DNA from: Clostridia bacterium
GTDB lineage: Bacteria > Bacillota > Clostridia > Oscillospirales > Acutalibacteraceae
Direction: 5' to 3'
Length of the DNA: 64,000 nt
Assembly: GCA_024404025.1 (NCBI GenBank)
Contig: JAKSQP010000001.1
Location: 245,816-309,815, forward strand
The notes under the pieces were generated by a model. That model was not told where the DNA came from. It saw only the letters and a program-made list of their open reading frames with translations, and made no database searches. Positions 1 to 7,032 of the stretch are shown here, piece by piece. The translations under genes and the position numbers were made by a program. Numbering within the stretch: the stretch's first letter is position 1; every line of letters starts with the position of its first letter.

Positions 1-2
1 GC

Positions 3-737
3 TTCCGCTATCCCGAAACCGAGCCGCTTGTGCTGAAAAATATTTCTCTTAAAATAACTCAGGGTGAACACCTTGCTGTTGTCGGCATGAATGGCAGCGG
101 TAAATCTACAATGATAAAGCTGCTTGCCCGTCTGTATGACCCGAATGAAGGTTATATCACCGTCAACGGAATCGACATCCGTGAGTTTGACTACACAGAA
201 TACCTGAAGCTGTTTTCGATCGTTTTTCAGGATTTCAAGCTGCTTGCGTTTTCGGTGGGTGAGAATATCGCCTGCTCTGAAGAATATGATGAGCAAAAGG
301 TATGGAACTGCCTTAAAATGTCGGGAGCGTATGACAGAGTTAAGGAATTCCCGAACGGACTCAAACAGTCAATTTACAAGCTCTATGAAAAAGACGGTGT
401 TGATTTGTCCGGCGGTGAAGAACAAAAGCTTGCCATTGCAAGAGCTTTGTATAAAGACGGAGCTTTTGTGGTACTTGACGAACCGACAGCGGCACTTGAT
501 CCCATTGCCGAAAGTGAGATTTATTCAAAATTCAATGAAATCGTCGGCAGTAAAACCGCTGTCTATATCTCACACCGTTTATCTTCCTGCCGCTTCTGCT
601 CACGCATAATCGTTTTTGATAAGGGAGAAATCATTCAACAGGGCACTCATGAAGAACTGCTCGCACAGCCTGATGGTAAATACTATAAATTATGGAACGC
701 CCAGGCACAGTATTATAACGAAAAAACAACGGCATAA
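3..737 (+). CDS. ABC exporter ATP-binding/permease protein, C-terminal part (5' truncated by window)
   Basis: Only the nucleotide-binding domain is in the window; the reading frame is open to the left edge, so the true start lies outside. The domain is complete: Walker A GMNGSGKST, Q-loop (VFQDF), signature LSGGEEQ, Walker B VVLDEPTAALDP and H-loop YISHRLS. The order and the FRYPETEPLVLKNIS lead-in resemble the NBD of ABCB/MsbA-type exporters, where a six-helix permease domain precedes it in the same chain. ATP hydrolysis would drive export across the cytoplasmic membrane; the substrate cannot be inferred. The gene ends just before a bidirectional terminator. It could instead be a stand-alone ATPase, but the lack of a start codon with a ribosome site near position 30 argues against that. 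Confidence 0.85.
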   Translation, partial: FRYPETEPLVLKNISLKITQGEHLAVVGMNGSGKSTMIKLLARLYDPNEGYITVNGIDIREFDYTEYLKLFSIVFQDFKLLAFSVGENIACSEEYDEQKVWNCLKMSGAYDRVKEFPNGLKQSIYKLYEKDGVDLSGGEEQKLAIARALYKDGAFVVLDEPTAALDPIAESEIYSKFNEIVGSKTAVYISHRLSSCRFCSRIIVFDKGEIIQQGTHEELLAQPDGKYYKLWNAQAQYYNEKTTA

Positions 738-741
738 ATTG

Positions 742-790
742 AAAAAAGCCTTGAAACTGCTGAAAATCAAGCAATTTCAAGGCTTTATCA
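742..790. terminator. Bidirectional intrinsic terminator, probably the original guaA terminator
   Basis: A perfect 12-bp stem (745-756 with 774-785, AAAGCCTTGAAA) has A-rich sequence on its left and T/A-rich on its right. Read on the minus strand it is followed by a run of six T. It would end the ABC gene and, before the mobile element inserted, also guaA from the other side. Confidence 0.75.
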
Positions 791-805
791 TTTAATTAAA
801 AACCA

Positions 806-825
806 CTTGGTATTATTCCCACTCG
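806..825. repeat. Attachment site copy distal to guaA
   Basis: Sequence CTTGGTATTATTCCCACTCG is identical over 20 bp to 7013-7032, with mismatches directly outside on both sides. It is a relic of the guaA 3' end left next to the terminator at 742-790. Confidence 0.88.
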
Positions 826-963
826 CTCAAGGAATTCTAAACTTAAACAGCTTTGTTTATGAATTTTAGCTCGTGGTATTTGTATCATCTGTATTACCCC
901 AAAAACTTGGGCTATCAGAATTTTTGTTGCCAATATGTTGCCAGAATCTTGGCTTGTTTCAAA

Positions 964-1779
964 TCATTGATAAACGGCTATTGGTAGCACAATAAAAGCG
1001 GGCCCTTTAATAACATCACGAATCTCTGCGGGGTTGTCCATATTCTGAGGCATACTTCTACGCTGGGCTCTGTTAAGGGGCATCTTTTTTATATCATCAA
1101 AGATTTCGTCAAGTTTAATATTCTGACCTTTTGGTATTTTCCTAATGATCTTACAAAGCATATAGGCTTGTCCCACAAAATTCTCTTTTGCGCATCGGAA
1201 GTAGCTTTCATCAAGATATGCCACCATAGGATAGCTACCATCTTCAAACTGGAAAATGCAAGAAATCTCTTTTCCGGATTTTAGTTGACCCAATGCTGAA
1301 AAGCCATTGACTGCATCTGAAGTCTTTTTATCTAAAATCTGTTGATCTGTAATTGTTTCAAATACAGATGCCAGTTCGGCAATTTTTGAAATACTATCAG
1401 TCAATTCTTTCATCTTTGAAAAGCGGGCTGTAACTAAAACTTCGAGAAAATCGTCTCGGCTTAGCTGTGTGTATATATCATCTGAAATGAATTCATAGTA
1501 TTTCAAGCCTGATTCGTCATCTTCGTTTTGAAGATAATTATATATTTTTTCAAATTTTGCTGCATCACTTATCTTAACGGATCTTTTTATCTCCTCGGCT
1601 TGTGTGCCTTTATGTTCTCCAGATCCTCCGATAAGTGACGCACCAGCTTTACCAGCAAGTGTTTTTTCGGTACTGGTGGCTATTTCCTGCGATTCTTCAT
1701 CATATGTATAGCCATCTATAGCCGCGATGTAGTCTTCAAGGACTTTTGTGTTAAGATACAAGAAATTTCTTAATTTCAT
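964..1779 (-). CDS. Cargo protein of unknown function, DUF6414-like
   Basis: 271 residues. The start MKLRNFLYLNTK at 1779 is chosen because a GGGGGC Shine-Dalgarno lies 8 nt upstream; an in-frame ATG at 1794 has none. The N-terminus (LYLNTKVLEDYIAAIDGYTY) resembles the DUF6414 family as I recall it; I have no firm function for that family. A central Gly/Ala-rich stretch (GKAGASLIGGSG, around residues 48-59) could form a hairpin or membrane-active loop, but there is no clear membrane segment. The C-terminus ends IKGPAFIVLPIAVYQ. It is the last gene before the left attachment site, the usual place for accessory cargo, with its own probable promoter. No key catalytic motif is visible. Confidence 0.75.
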   Translation of the reverse strand: MKLRNFLYLNTKVLEDYIAAIDGYTYDEESQEIATSTEKTLAGKAGASLIGGSGEHKGTQAEEIKRSVKISDAAKFEKIYNYLQNEDDESGLKYYEFISDDIYTQLSRDDFLEVLVTARFSKMKELTDSISKIAELASVFETITDQQILDKKTSDAVNGFSALGQLKSGKEISCIFQFEDGSYPMVAYLDESYFRCAKENFVGQAYMLCKIIRKIPKGQNIKLDEIFDDIKKMPLNRAQRRSMPQNMDNPAEIRDVIKGPAFIVLPIAVYQ

Positions 1780-1803
1780 AGTAAGCGCCCCCATCAGTTA
1801 CTT

Positions 1804-1833
1804 ATTGTATGTAGACTTTTAGTATTCACTCAA
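1804..1833 (-). promoter_or_regulatory. Possible promoter of the DUF6414-like cargo gene
   Basis: On the minus strand TTGAGT, 18 bp, TACAAT. It lies 25 nt upstream of the chosen start, so the cargo gene may be expressed independently of the mob operon. Confidence 0.45.
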
Positions 1834-1922
1834 ATTATAATATATTATTGGAGGATTGTAAAGATGGACATGTTTGTTTTCTTGACTATACTTTATCTGT
1901 TACAAAAAGCCAATTATCAACC

Positions 1923-3257
1923 TTATCGTTCCTGCCCGGTGCGTTTAACCGTGCGGGAATTGTTTTTGTTCTGGTCAGCCTGCTTTTGTGCTTCGGAAAG
2001 GCGTTCTGTGACTGATGTTTTTTCTCTGCGTTTTTCGGATTCAAGTCTACGTTTTTCACGGTATTCGGCAAGCTTTTCTCTGAGGGTTTGTCTGCCGTAG
2101 ATTTGACATAAGTCTTCATAATCTTTTGTCAGATTCATGTTTTCATCTGTAAGAGCTTTGATCTTTTCATCCTTTTCGGGTATGCTGCCGACCTTCTCTT
2201 TCAAAGCTTTGTTTTCTTTAACAAGGTCAATCATTGTTCGGTGCCAGCTTCGGGATTTGCTGATGATTTTATCAATGGCTTTGTTGATTATCGGAATGAC
2301 TCTTGCTCTGTAATCGGATGCAGTTTCTTTCTTTTCCGGTAAAGGTAATATCTTTGAAGCTGTCGGCATTTCTTCATCAAAATCACTTATAATTTTGTTG
2401 ATTCTCGGTGCAATTTCATCAAGCTCATTTTTTGCAACTTGCTTGTCATGCTTCAATTCCGTTATCTCATCCTCAAGCTCGGATTTTTGATTTTCCAATG
2501 AATCAAGAACAGATAATGTGTCTCTGATTTTGGTTTGCCTTGTTTCTTCCAATTCGGATATTTCGGCTTCAAGTTTTTCTATTTGCCTTTCAAGAATGTA
2601 TTGCTCTTTTTCCTGATGTTCTCTGCCGGTCATGGGATGATAAACTTCAATGCCGTGATCATTGCAGATTTCTTCAAGTCTCGCATTTTCGGAATGTATC
2701 CATTTTGTCTGTGCAGTATTGTTGCAGCCGTCACTGACAAATCCCATTTCTTTGAGAGCCTGGGTTGAACTTACCTGCTTTGATAATCCTTTTCTGAATT
2801 CTGTTCCTACGGGAATATAGTCAATGTGAATATGCGGTACTCCCTGTTCATCGGCATGATAATAACAGCCGAACATAATCATATTCGGATTCTTATCTAT
2901 CCATCCATTTGCAAATTCTTTTAAGATTTCATAACCGACTTCTTCGGGTATTCGTTCATCCATATTACCGACGGAAACGATCATTTCATAGGCGGTATGT
3001 TTCTGCTTATCCGATTTTATCTTTTCGTAGTAATCCGCAATCTTTCTGTCGTTACGCTTCTGTTTCATATTGTATTCCGAAACGGCTGTATCAAAAATTT
3101 TATGATACGCTTCACGCTCGGTTAAATCAGCACCGAGCCATACTTCGTGTATGCCGTTTGGATCAATATGACTTTCCTTATCCGTAATTCTTTTATCTCT
3201 GATATTATGCTGACGGGCAATGTTTGTTCCTACATGGGTCGCTATGGTAAAGGGCAT
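1923..3257 (-). CDS. MobV/Pre-family relaxase
   Basis: 444 residues. The N-terminal half matches the Mob_Pre family: the opening MPFTIATHVGTNIARQHNIRD resembles the MobV N-terminal motif, and GVPHIHIDYIPV (around residue 155) is the HUH metal-binding motif. Residues about 225-300 and 370-420 are predicted coiled coil (heptad-rich EKLEAEISELEETRQ), typical of MobV C-termini that hold the relaxosome together. The enzyme would nick oriT on one strand and pilot the DNA through a helper's secretion channel. It lies 3 nt downstream of the HTH gene, with which it is probably co-transcribed. The basic tail (RREKTSVTERL...RTVKRTGQER) is common in these proteins. The family call is firm; the exact subfamily is not. 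Confidence 0.85.
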   Translation of the reverse strand: MPFTIATHVGTNIARQHNIRDKRITDKESHIDPNGIHEVWLGADLTEREAYHKIFDTAVSEYNMKQKRNDRKIADYYEKIKSDKQKHTAYEMIVSVGNMDERIPEEVGYEILKEFANGWIDKNPNMIMFGCYYHADEQGVPHIHIDYIPVGTEFRKGLSKQVSSTQALKEMGFVSDGCNNTAQTKWIHSENARLEEICNDHGIEVYHPMTGREHQEKEQYILERQIEKLEAEISELEETRQTKIRDTLSVLDSLENQKSELEDEITELKHDKQVAKNELDEIAPRINKIISDFDEEMPTASKILPLPEKKETASDYRARVIPIINKAIDKIISKSRSWHRTMIDLVKENKALKEKVGSIPEKDEKIKALTDENMNLTKDYEDLCQIYGRQTLREKLAEYREKRRLESEKRREKTSVTERLSEAQKQADQNKNNSRTVKRTGQER

Positions 3258-3260
3258 ATT

Positions 3261-3578
3261 TTACCTCTTCAATGTTCTGCAAATTGTAGCTTTGCTGACG
3301 CAGAATAAACATGAAAGATCATCGAGGGTATAACCTTCATCATAGTGTTTCAGTTTGATTTCCGATTCATCTTCGGGAGAGAGAATTCTTTTTCTGCCGA
3401 GTTTGGATTTGTCTTTGAGAGTAAGCTCATATTGCAGATATTTCTTGTTTGCGTAAGATGAATTTTCCTTAATGAATCTTATCTCATAATTTCTTCTGAG
3501 ACATTTCATCAATTCATCTCTTTTTGAATAATCCTCGTTTTCAATTTCGATACTTATTCTGATTTCATTCAAATACAT
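3261..3578 (-). CDS. Small helix-turn-helix protein upstream of the relaxase
   Basis: About 105 residues with a C-terminal HTH (YTLDDLSCLFCVSKATICRTLKR), of the type seen at the end of resolvases and in small plasmid regulators. The N-terminal part (YLNEIRISIEIENEDYSKR) is acidic and unrecognised. The start is uncertain: two adjacent ATGs (3581, 3578) sit directly on an AAAGG sequence, and a TTG further in has better spacing. It is followed 3 nt later by the relaxase gene. Three TGTTKCATAAT repeats lie directly upstream, so autoregulation or an accessory role at oriT is plausible (inference). Confidence 0.7.
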   Translation of the reverse strand: MYLNEIRISIEIENEDYSKRDELMKCLRRNYEIRFIKENSSYANKKYLQYELTLKDKSKLGRKRILSPEDESEIKLKHYDEGYTLDDLSCLFCVSKATICRTLKR

Positions 3579-3601
3579 CATCCTTTCTGTTTGTATCATA
3601 T

Positions 3602-3683
3602 TGTTTCATAATTGGTTTTTATTGCCGTGTCATATTTGTTGCATAATTCAGATATACGGTGTGTCTCAGAAATGTTGCATAAT
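3602..3683. repeat. Three iteron-like TGTTKCATAAT repeats
   Basis: TGTTTCATAAT at 3602-3612 and TGTTGCATAAT at 3637-3647 and 3673-3683. The spacing is 35 and 36 bp, all in the same orientation, upstream of the small HTH gene. Confidence 0.7.
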
Positions 3684-3718
3684 ACGGATTTTTAACAGAA
3701 ATTTGCGGTAAGAATACG

Positions 3719-3999
3719 GTTACTGCACCTGTCTTGTCAAAAGCAGTAACTCAATACCGGTTATGACATACTATCATAACCCGGATTGAGGTCTTCAGCA
3801 GACTGCCGTGGGATATTGAGGATTGCTTCCTCAAACTCCGCAGTGATGCCGAAACGATTTTGTTGTGTACAAAATCTGTTTGAGCATCACCACACGACAG
3901 ATACAAAACGCAATTATCTGCCGTGTGCTTATTTTTCACATTCTGTTTTGAGACAGAGTGTGAAAAAACAGCAGGAACCAAATTGCTTCGGCTCCTGCT
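3719..3999. other. oriT-like region rich in inverted repeats, ending in a terminator
   Basis: Successive inverted repeats are visible: GTTACTGC/GCAGTAAC (3719-3726 with 3743-3750), GGTTATGA/TCATAACC (3759-3766 with 3774-3781), TTGAGG/CCTCAA (3816-3821 with 3829-3834), GATTTTGT/ACAAAATC (3856-3863 with 3869-3876), a 13-bp pair with one mismatch (3891-3903 with 3915-3927) and one at 3937-3962. No convincing gene is present. The position between the mobC/tnpV genes and the relaxase operon fits an oriT, with the first two repeats as the likely relaxase recognition hairpins. The nick site cannot be fixed by eye. Confidence 0.55.
3962..3999 (-). terminator. Terminator after tnpV
   Basis: On the minus strand a 10-bp stem (AGCAGGAGCC with GGTTCCTGCT, one G-U pair), then GTTTTTTC. 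It ends the xis-int-mobC-tnpV transcript. Confidence 0.75.
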
Positions 4000-4009
4000 T
4001 TCATGTTTA

Positions 4010-4351
4010 TCACGCATATACAATTTCTTTCAGTACCATTTCGGCTGCACGGTCACGGATGCTGTTCATTTTCTGAACCCATTCCAGACCGTTGTTTTTC
4101 ATTTCCTCATTGATATTCTCTGATACTTTTAACTGAGAAATTATTTCTTCCATACGGATTTCCGACTTATCATTAATGTCAGTAAGATGATCATATAACT
4201 GTTCTTTTTTCAAGAGATTAATATATTCGGTTTTGCATTCTGCTTTCAGGAATTCAAGCCTTCTTCTGCCGAAGAAACCTATGGAATATTTTTGTGAATC
4301 CGTCAGACCCGACGGAAAAGAAAAGATATTATTATCTGATACTGTATTCAT
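4010..4351 (-). CDS. TnpV-like transposon-encoded protein
   Basis: 113 residues, matching the usual TnpV size. The diagnostic C-terminal pattern is present: an EWVQKMNSIRDRAAEMVLKEIVYA-like end (around residues 89-113), where family members have MEWVRRMNSIRNRAEE...ELIY. The middle is charged and helical. TnpV proteins are found in many Clostridia mobile elements next to recombinases and mob genes; their biochemical role is not established. The gene starts 11 nt downstream of mobC and shares its transcript, which ends at the terminator at 3962-3999. Confidence 0.7.
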   Translation of the reverse strand: MNTVSDNNIFSFPSGLTDSQKYSIGFFGRRRLEFLKAECKTEYINLLKKEQLYDHLTDINDKSEIRMEEIISQLKVSENINEEMKNNGLEWVQKMNSIRDRAAEMVLKEIVYA

Positions 4352-4362
4352 AATATCTCTCC

Positions 4363-4683
4363 TTATTCTGCTTTCAGACCGTTAAGGGTAACTGAAACAA
4401 GATTGATGTTTTCAAGAAATTCATCGGATATTTCACCTGCATTTTCAATGCGTATGAGTTCGGTCAGTATTTCGGAAAGCTGATTTTTGAGAGCTTTATA
4501 TACTCTCGGATTCCCCTGAACAACAATATCTCTTTCAAGGCAGCGGCGGTAACAGTACTCCTGTTTTGAAAGTCCCGAAAGAGCAACTGCTTTATTGATT
4601 TGCTCATTTTCCTCCGGCGATACTCTGAACCCGACGGTTATGTTTCTGAAACGGTTATGCCTGTCTACATTTTTAGCTGACAT
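4363..4683 (-). CDS. MobC-like relaxosome accessory protein
   Basis: 106 residues from the preferred start MSAKNVDRHN at 4683, which has GAGGTG 9 nt upstream; ATG at 4689 is an alternative. The core FRVSPEENEQINKAVALSGLSKQEYCYRRCLERDI is the ribbon-helix-helix pattern of MobC/relaxosome proteins that help the relaxase open oriT. The start overlaps the last codons of the integrase gene, so translation is probably coupled. Having mobC in the int operon and the relaxase in a separate operon across the oriT-like region is a common arrangement in clostridial mobilisable elements. Confidence 0.75.
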   Translation of the reverse strand: MSAKNVDRHNRFRNITVGFRVSPEENEQINKAVALSGLSKQEYCYRRCLERDIVVQGNPRVYKALKNQLSEILTELIRIENAGEISDEFLENINLVSVTLNGLKAE

Positions 4684-5761
4684 TGCCATATTCACCTCTT
4701 TCTGAATCTAATCTATCTGCCATTTCCACTTGCTTGGACGGAAACAGATGTGCATATCTGTAAGTTATATCTATGCTTTCGTGCCCGACTCTGTCGGCAA
4801 TAGCTACCGCAGAAAATCCCATATCAATCAGCAAACTGATGTGACTGTGGCGAAGTCCGTGAATTTTGATTTTCTTTACTCCGGCAAGCTTTGAGCCTCT
4901 TTCCATTTCATATATGAGAGCATTTTTGGTGATTTGAAAAAGACGGTCGTTCTTTTCAATTTTATAAAGCTTAGTCATATATTCCTGCATTTCTTCGCAG
5001 AGAAATGACGGCATTTTAATTGTACGCACACTCTTCTTTGTTTTCGGAGAAGTAATAACATCTTCCCCATGCAAGCGCTGATATGATTTTGTGATGGATA
5101 CTGTACTGTTCTTAAAATCAAAGTCGGCAGGCGTCAGTGCCAACAGCTCGCCCTCCCTGATTCCGCACCAGTAGAGCATTTCAAAAGCGTAGTAATATAA
5201 CGGCTTATTCATCATCACTTCTGCAAATTTGAGATATTCTTCCTTTGTCCAGAATTCCATTTCCGGCTTTTCTTCGGAGCCCATATTTCCTGCTTTTGCA
5301 GCAGGATTAAAACTGAGGTTATAATATTTTACAGCGTGATTAAATATTGCACTCAGTTGGTTATGCACTGTTTTCAGATATGTCTGCGAATAAGGTTTTT
5401 TCTTATTGTCACGATAAGCTAAAAGTTCATTTTGCCACGCTCTTACATCAGCGGTGGTAATATCACATAAATTCTTGTTCCCGAAATAGGGGAGAAGCTT
5501 TGTTTTGATGATATGTTCTTTGGTAAGCCATGTGTTTTCTTTAATTCTCGGCCGAATGTCATTTTCATACAATTCGCAGAACGAAGAAAAAGACATGTTT
5601 ATATCTTTACTCTCTTTCTGCTGAAACTCACGTTCCCATTCCTGTGCCTCACGTTTGGTGGCAAACCCTCTTTTACATTTCTGCTTGTGTTCGCCTTTCC
5701 AATTAACATACCTTGCCATTACATACCATGTTCCGTTTTCTTCATTTTTAAATACCGGCAT
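4673..5761 (-). CDS. int: Tyrosine recombinase (integrase) of the guaA element
   Basis: 362 residues from MPVFKNEENG, chosen because AAAGGAGG sits 9 nt upstream. The architecture is that of Tn916/ICE integrases: N-terminal arm-binding domain (about 1-50, with KREAQEWEREF), a SAM-like core-binding domain (about 55-145), and a catalytic domain. The catalytic residues are visible: Arg202 (CGIREGELL), His301 and Arg304 (HGLRHSH), His327 (GHESIDI) and Tyr336 (RYAHL). It would catalyse recombination between the element and the 20-bp core in guaA. It follows the excisionase gene by 1 nt and overlaps mobC at its 3' end. All catalytic residues are intact, so the enzyme is probably active. Confidence 0.93.
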   Translation of the reverse strand: MPVFKNEENGTWYVMARYVNWKGEHKQKCKRGFATKREAQEWEREFQQKESKDINMSFSSFCELYENDIRPRIKENTWLTKEHIIKTKLLPYFGNKNLCDITTADVRAWQNELLAYRDNKKKPYSQTYLKTVHNQLSAIFNHAVKYYNLSFNPAAKAGNMGSEEKPEMEFWTKEEYLKFAEVMMNKPLYYYAFEMLYWCGIREGELLALTPADFDFKNSTVSITKSYQRLHGEDVITSPKTKKSVRTIKMPSFLCEEMQEYMTKLYKIEKNDRLFQITKNALIYEMERGSKLAGVKKIKIHGLRHSHISLLIDMGFSAVAIADRVGHESIDITYRYAHLFPSKQVEMADRLDSERGEYGNVS

Positions 5762-5762
5762 G

Positions 5763-5948
5763 TTAATCCTCCTTTCTGCTCGGCGATAATCTTTCAAAGA
5801 AATAATCACGGTTAATTCTGCCTGCAAGTGTGATATAGCCCTTTGCCGCTAATTCTTTATTAAGCTGCCTCATTATTTTATAGGCCGTGGATTCGGCAAT
5901 ACTGAGCTCTTTCATCACATCTTTTACTGTCATAAATGTTTTCTCCAT
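5763..5948 (-). CDS. xis: Excisionase-like winged-helix protein
   Basis: 61 residues, small and basic, with an HTH (TVKDVMKELSIAESTAYKIMRQLNKEL) and a wing (GYITLAGRINRDYFFERL). It directly precedes the integrase gene (1-nt gap), the standard position of a recombination directionality factor. It would bend attachment-site DNA to favour excision; a role as a simple activator is also possible. It is the first gene after the leftward promoter at 6162-6190, whose spacer holds a repressor operator. Confidence 0.75.
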   Translation of the reverse strand: MEKTFMTVKDVMKELSIAESTAYKIMRQLNKELAAKGYITLAGRINRDYFFERLSPSRKED

Positions 5949-6161
5949 ATGTTTTTCACTCCTTTCTCTGATAAATTTGTTTTGTCGGTTTTTCTGATTC
6001 CGGTTCCTGCAGGCATTCCTCTTATTTCTACGGGCGCTGTGCAGTCTTTCAATTTTTCATAAGAAAGCGCTCCTTTCCTTTTATTTGCGTGGGAAAATCT
6101 TCGCGGTTTATTCCGTTCAGCCGATCATTCGATTTTGCGTTAATCATCTACTGACAGCATC

Positions 6162-6190
6162 ATTATACTTAACAATTCTGTTAAAGTCAA
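6162..6190 (-). promoter_or_regulatory. Leftward promoter for xis-int-mobC-tnpV with operator O1
   Basis: On the minus strand TTGACT (6185-6190), 17 bp, TATAAT (6162-6167). The spacer contains the perfect palindrome TTAACA-ATTC-TGTTAA (6169-6184), so a bound repressor would block polymerase. Confidence 0.8.
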
Positions 6191-6234
6191 GCCTTTTTCG
6201 CAAAAAAACTTTAACTTTTTTGCTAAAGTTTTTC

Positions 6235-6262
6235 TTGACAACATTAACAAATGTGTTATACT
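6235..6262 (+). promoter_or_regulatory. Rightward promoter for the XRE repressor with operator O2
   Basis: TTGACA (6235-6240), 16 bp, TATACT (6257-6262). The spacer and -10 hold TTAACA-AATG-TGTTAT (6244-6259), the same half-sites as O1. This points to autoregulation by the product. Confidence 0.8.
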
Positions 6263-6294
6263 TAAGATATAACAAATTGTCAGGAGAATTGATT

Positions 6295-6807
6295 ATGGGA
6301 ATCGGAGAAAGAATAAAATATATAAGGAACCTAAGAGGAATGACTCAAAAATATCTTGGTTTACTTATTGGCTTTCCGGATAGGGCAGCGGATATTCGTA
6401 TTGCTCAGTATGAAACCGGAAACAGAAGTCCGAAAGCGGATATTACTTCTCAGATTGCTTCTGTTCTCGGCGTATCGCCTCAGGCGCTTGATGTTCCGAA
6501 TATTGACACTGAAGACGGTATTATGCACACTCTTTTTGCACTTGAAGATTTATATGATTTGAAAATTGACAGTACCGATGGTGAAATATCTTTGAAACTC
6601 GGTAAAGGTAAAGGAACTAAATCTGCCGAATTATTCAGCAGATTATTATCATGGGCTGATGTTGCGGAAAAATATAAAAAGGGTGAAATATCCCTTGACG
6701 AATATGACAACTGGCGTTATAACTATCCTGCCAATGACAATTCTCAAAGAAAAGTAAGTGTTCCGTCAGCAGGATTGATGGATTGGATTAAAGAAGGATT
6801 AAAATAA
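6295..6807 (+). CDS. XRE-family repressor of the element
   Basis: 170 residues from MGIGERIKYIRNLRGMTQ; the start at 6295 has AGGAG 8 nt upstream. The N-terminal HTH_3 domain (about 1-62) includes MTQKYLGLLIGFPDRAADIRIAQYETGNRSP and ends at the usual GVSPQALDV. The C-terminal part (about 65-170) is acidic, unrecognised and without a LexA-type peptidase. It is divergent from xis-int, and identical TTAACA-N4-TGTTAA sites sit in both promoters, so it is the probable repressor of both operons. What relieves repression is unknown. Lacking a peptidase domain, it would need an antirepressor or a ligand rather than RecA-driven self-cleavage. Confidence 0.85.
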   Translation: MGIGERIKYIRNLRGMTQKYLGLLIGFPDRAADIRIAQYETGNRSPKADITSQIASVLGVSPQALDVPNIDTEDGIMHTLFALEDLYDLKIDSTDGEISLKLGKGKGTKSAELFSRLLSWADVAEKYKKGEISLDEYDNWRYNYPANDNSQRKVSVPSAGLMDWIKEGLK

Positions 6808-6831
6808 GAAAATAATTATATAACGACAAAA

Positions 6832-6863
6832 AAGCCCTTGCCGGATTACTCCGACAAGGGCTT
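6832..6863. terminator. Terminator between the repressor gene and guaA
   Basis: A 14-bp stem with one mismatch (AAGCCCTTGCCGGA with TCCGACAAGGGCTT). The T-run lies on the minus-strand side (TTTTTTGTCG), so it mainly serves as guaA's replacement terminator supplied by the element, and perhaps also ends the repressor transcript. Confidence 0.75.
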
Positions 6864-7012
6864 AAATCATATAATACAGTATTATGTTTTTGATAACTCA
6901 CAAGCCATTTATAACAAACAAAATAATTTGTTTTGTGCCGTGTGTTATCATTTTGTTATCATTGGACAAATTGAGCGGCGTAAATCCTTTATTATCAAGG
7001 CTTTACGGCATT

Positions 7013-7032
7013 CTTGGTATTATTCCCACTCG
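7013..7032. repeat. Attachment site copy at the guaA 3' end
   Basis: Identical over 20 bp to 806-825. It covers the guaA stop codon and the conserved C-terminal Glu-Trp-Glu codons plus 7 nt beyond the stop. Confidence 0.88.

Larger units (their letters stand above)
5949..6294. other. Divergent control region between xis and the XRE repressor
   Basis: 346 bp without a gene. The right half holds the two opposed promoters and their operators (listed separately) and an inverted repeat AAACTTTA/TAAAGTTT at 6206-6213 with 6224-6231 between them. The left half (5949-6160) is the 5' leader of xis; I see no further structure in it. Confidence 0.7.
806..7032. mobile_element. Integrated mobilisable element in the 3' end of guaA
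   Basis: A 20-bp direct repeat (806-825 and 7013-7032) brackets about 6.2 kb. The right copy overlaps the last three codons and stop of guaA. Inside are a tyrosine integrase, an excisionase-like HTH protein, a MobC-like protein, a TnpV-like protein, an HTH protein, a MobV/Pre relaxase, one cargo gene and a divergent XRE regulator. No type IV secretion genes are present, so it must rely on a helper element for transfer (inference). The 3' end of guaA is a known chromosomal integration site for islands. Because the repeat restores the guaA 3' end, the gene stays intact. Confidence 0.88.

Noticed and set aside
1864..2119. Open frames of 77-78 codons on both strands at the start of the MobV region
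   Set aside because: They overlap the relaxase gene or its downstream edge, have no ribosome sites and no recognisable product.
3751..4076. Frames of 90 and 96 codons across the hairpin-rich region
   Set aside because: They run through the inverted repeats and into tnpV on the other strand; composition is Cys/Ser/Arg-rich as in chance frames.
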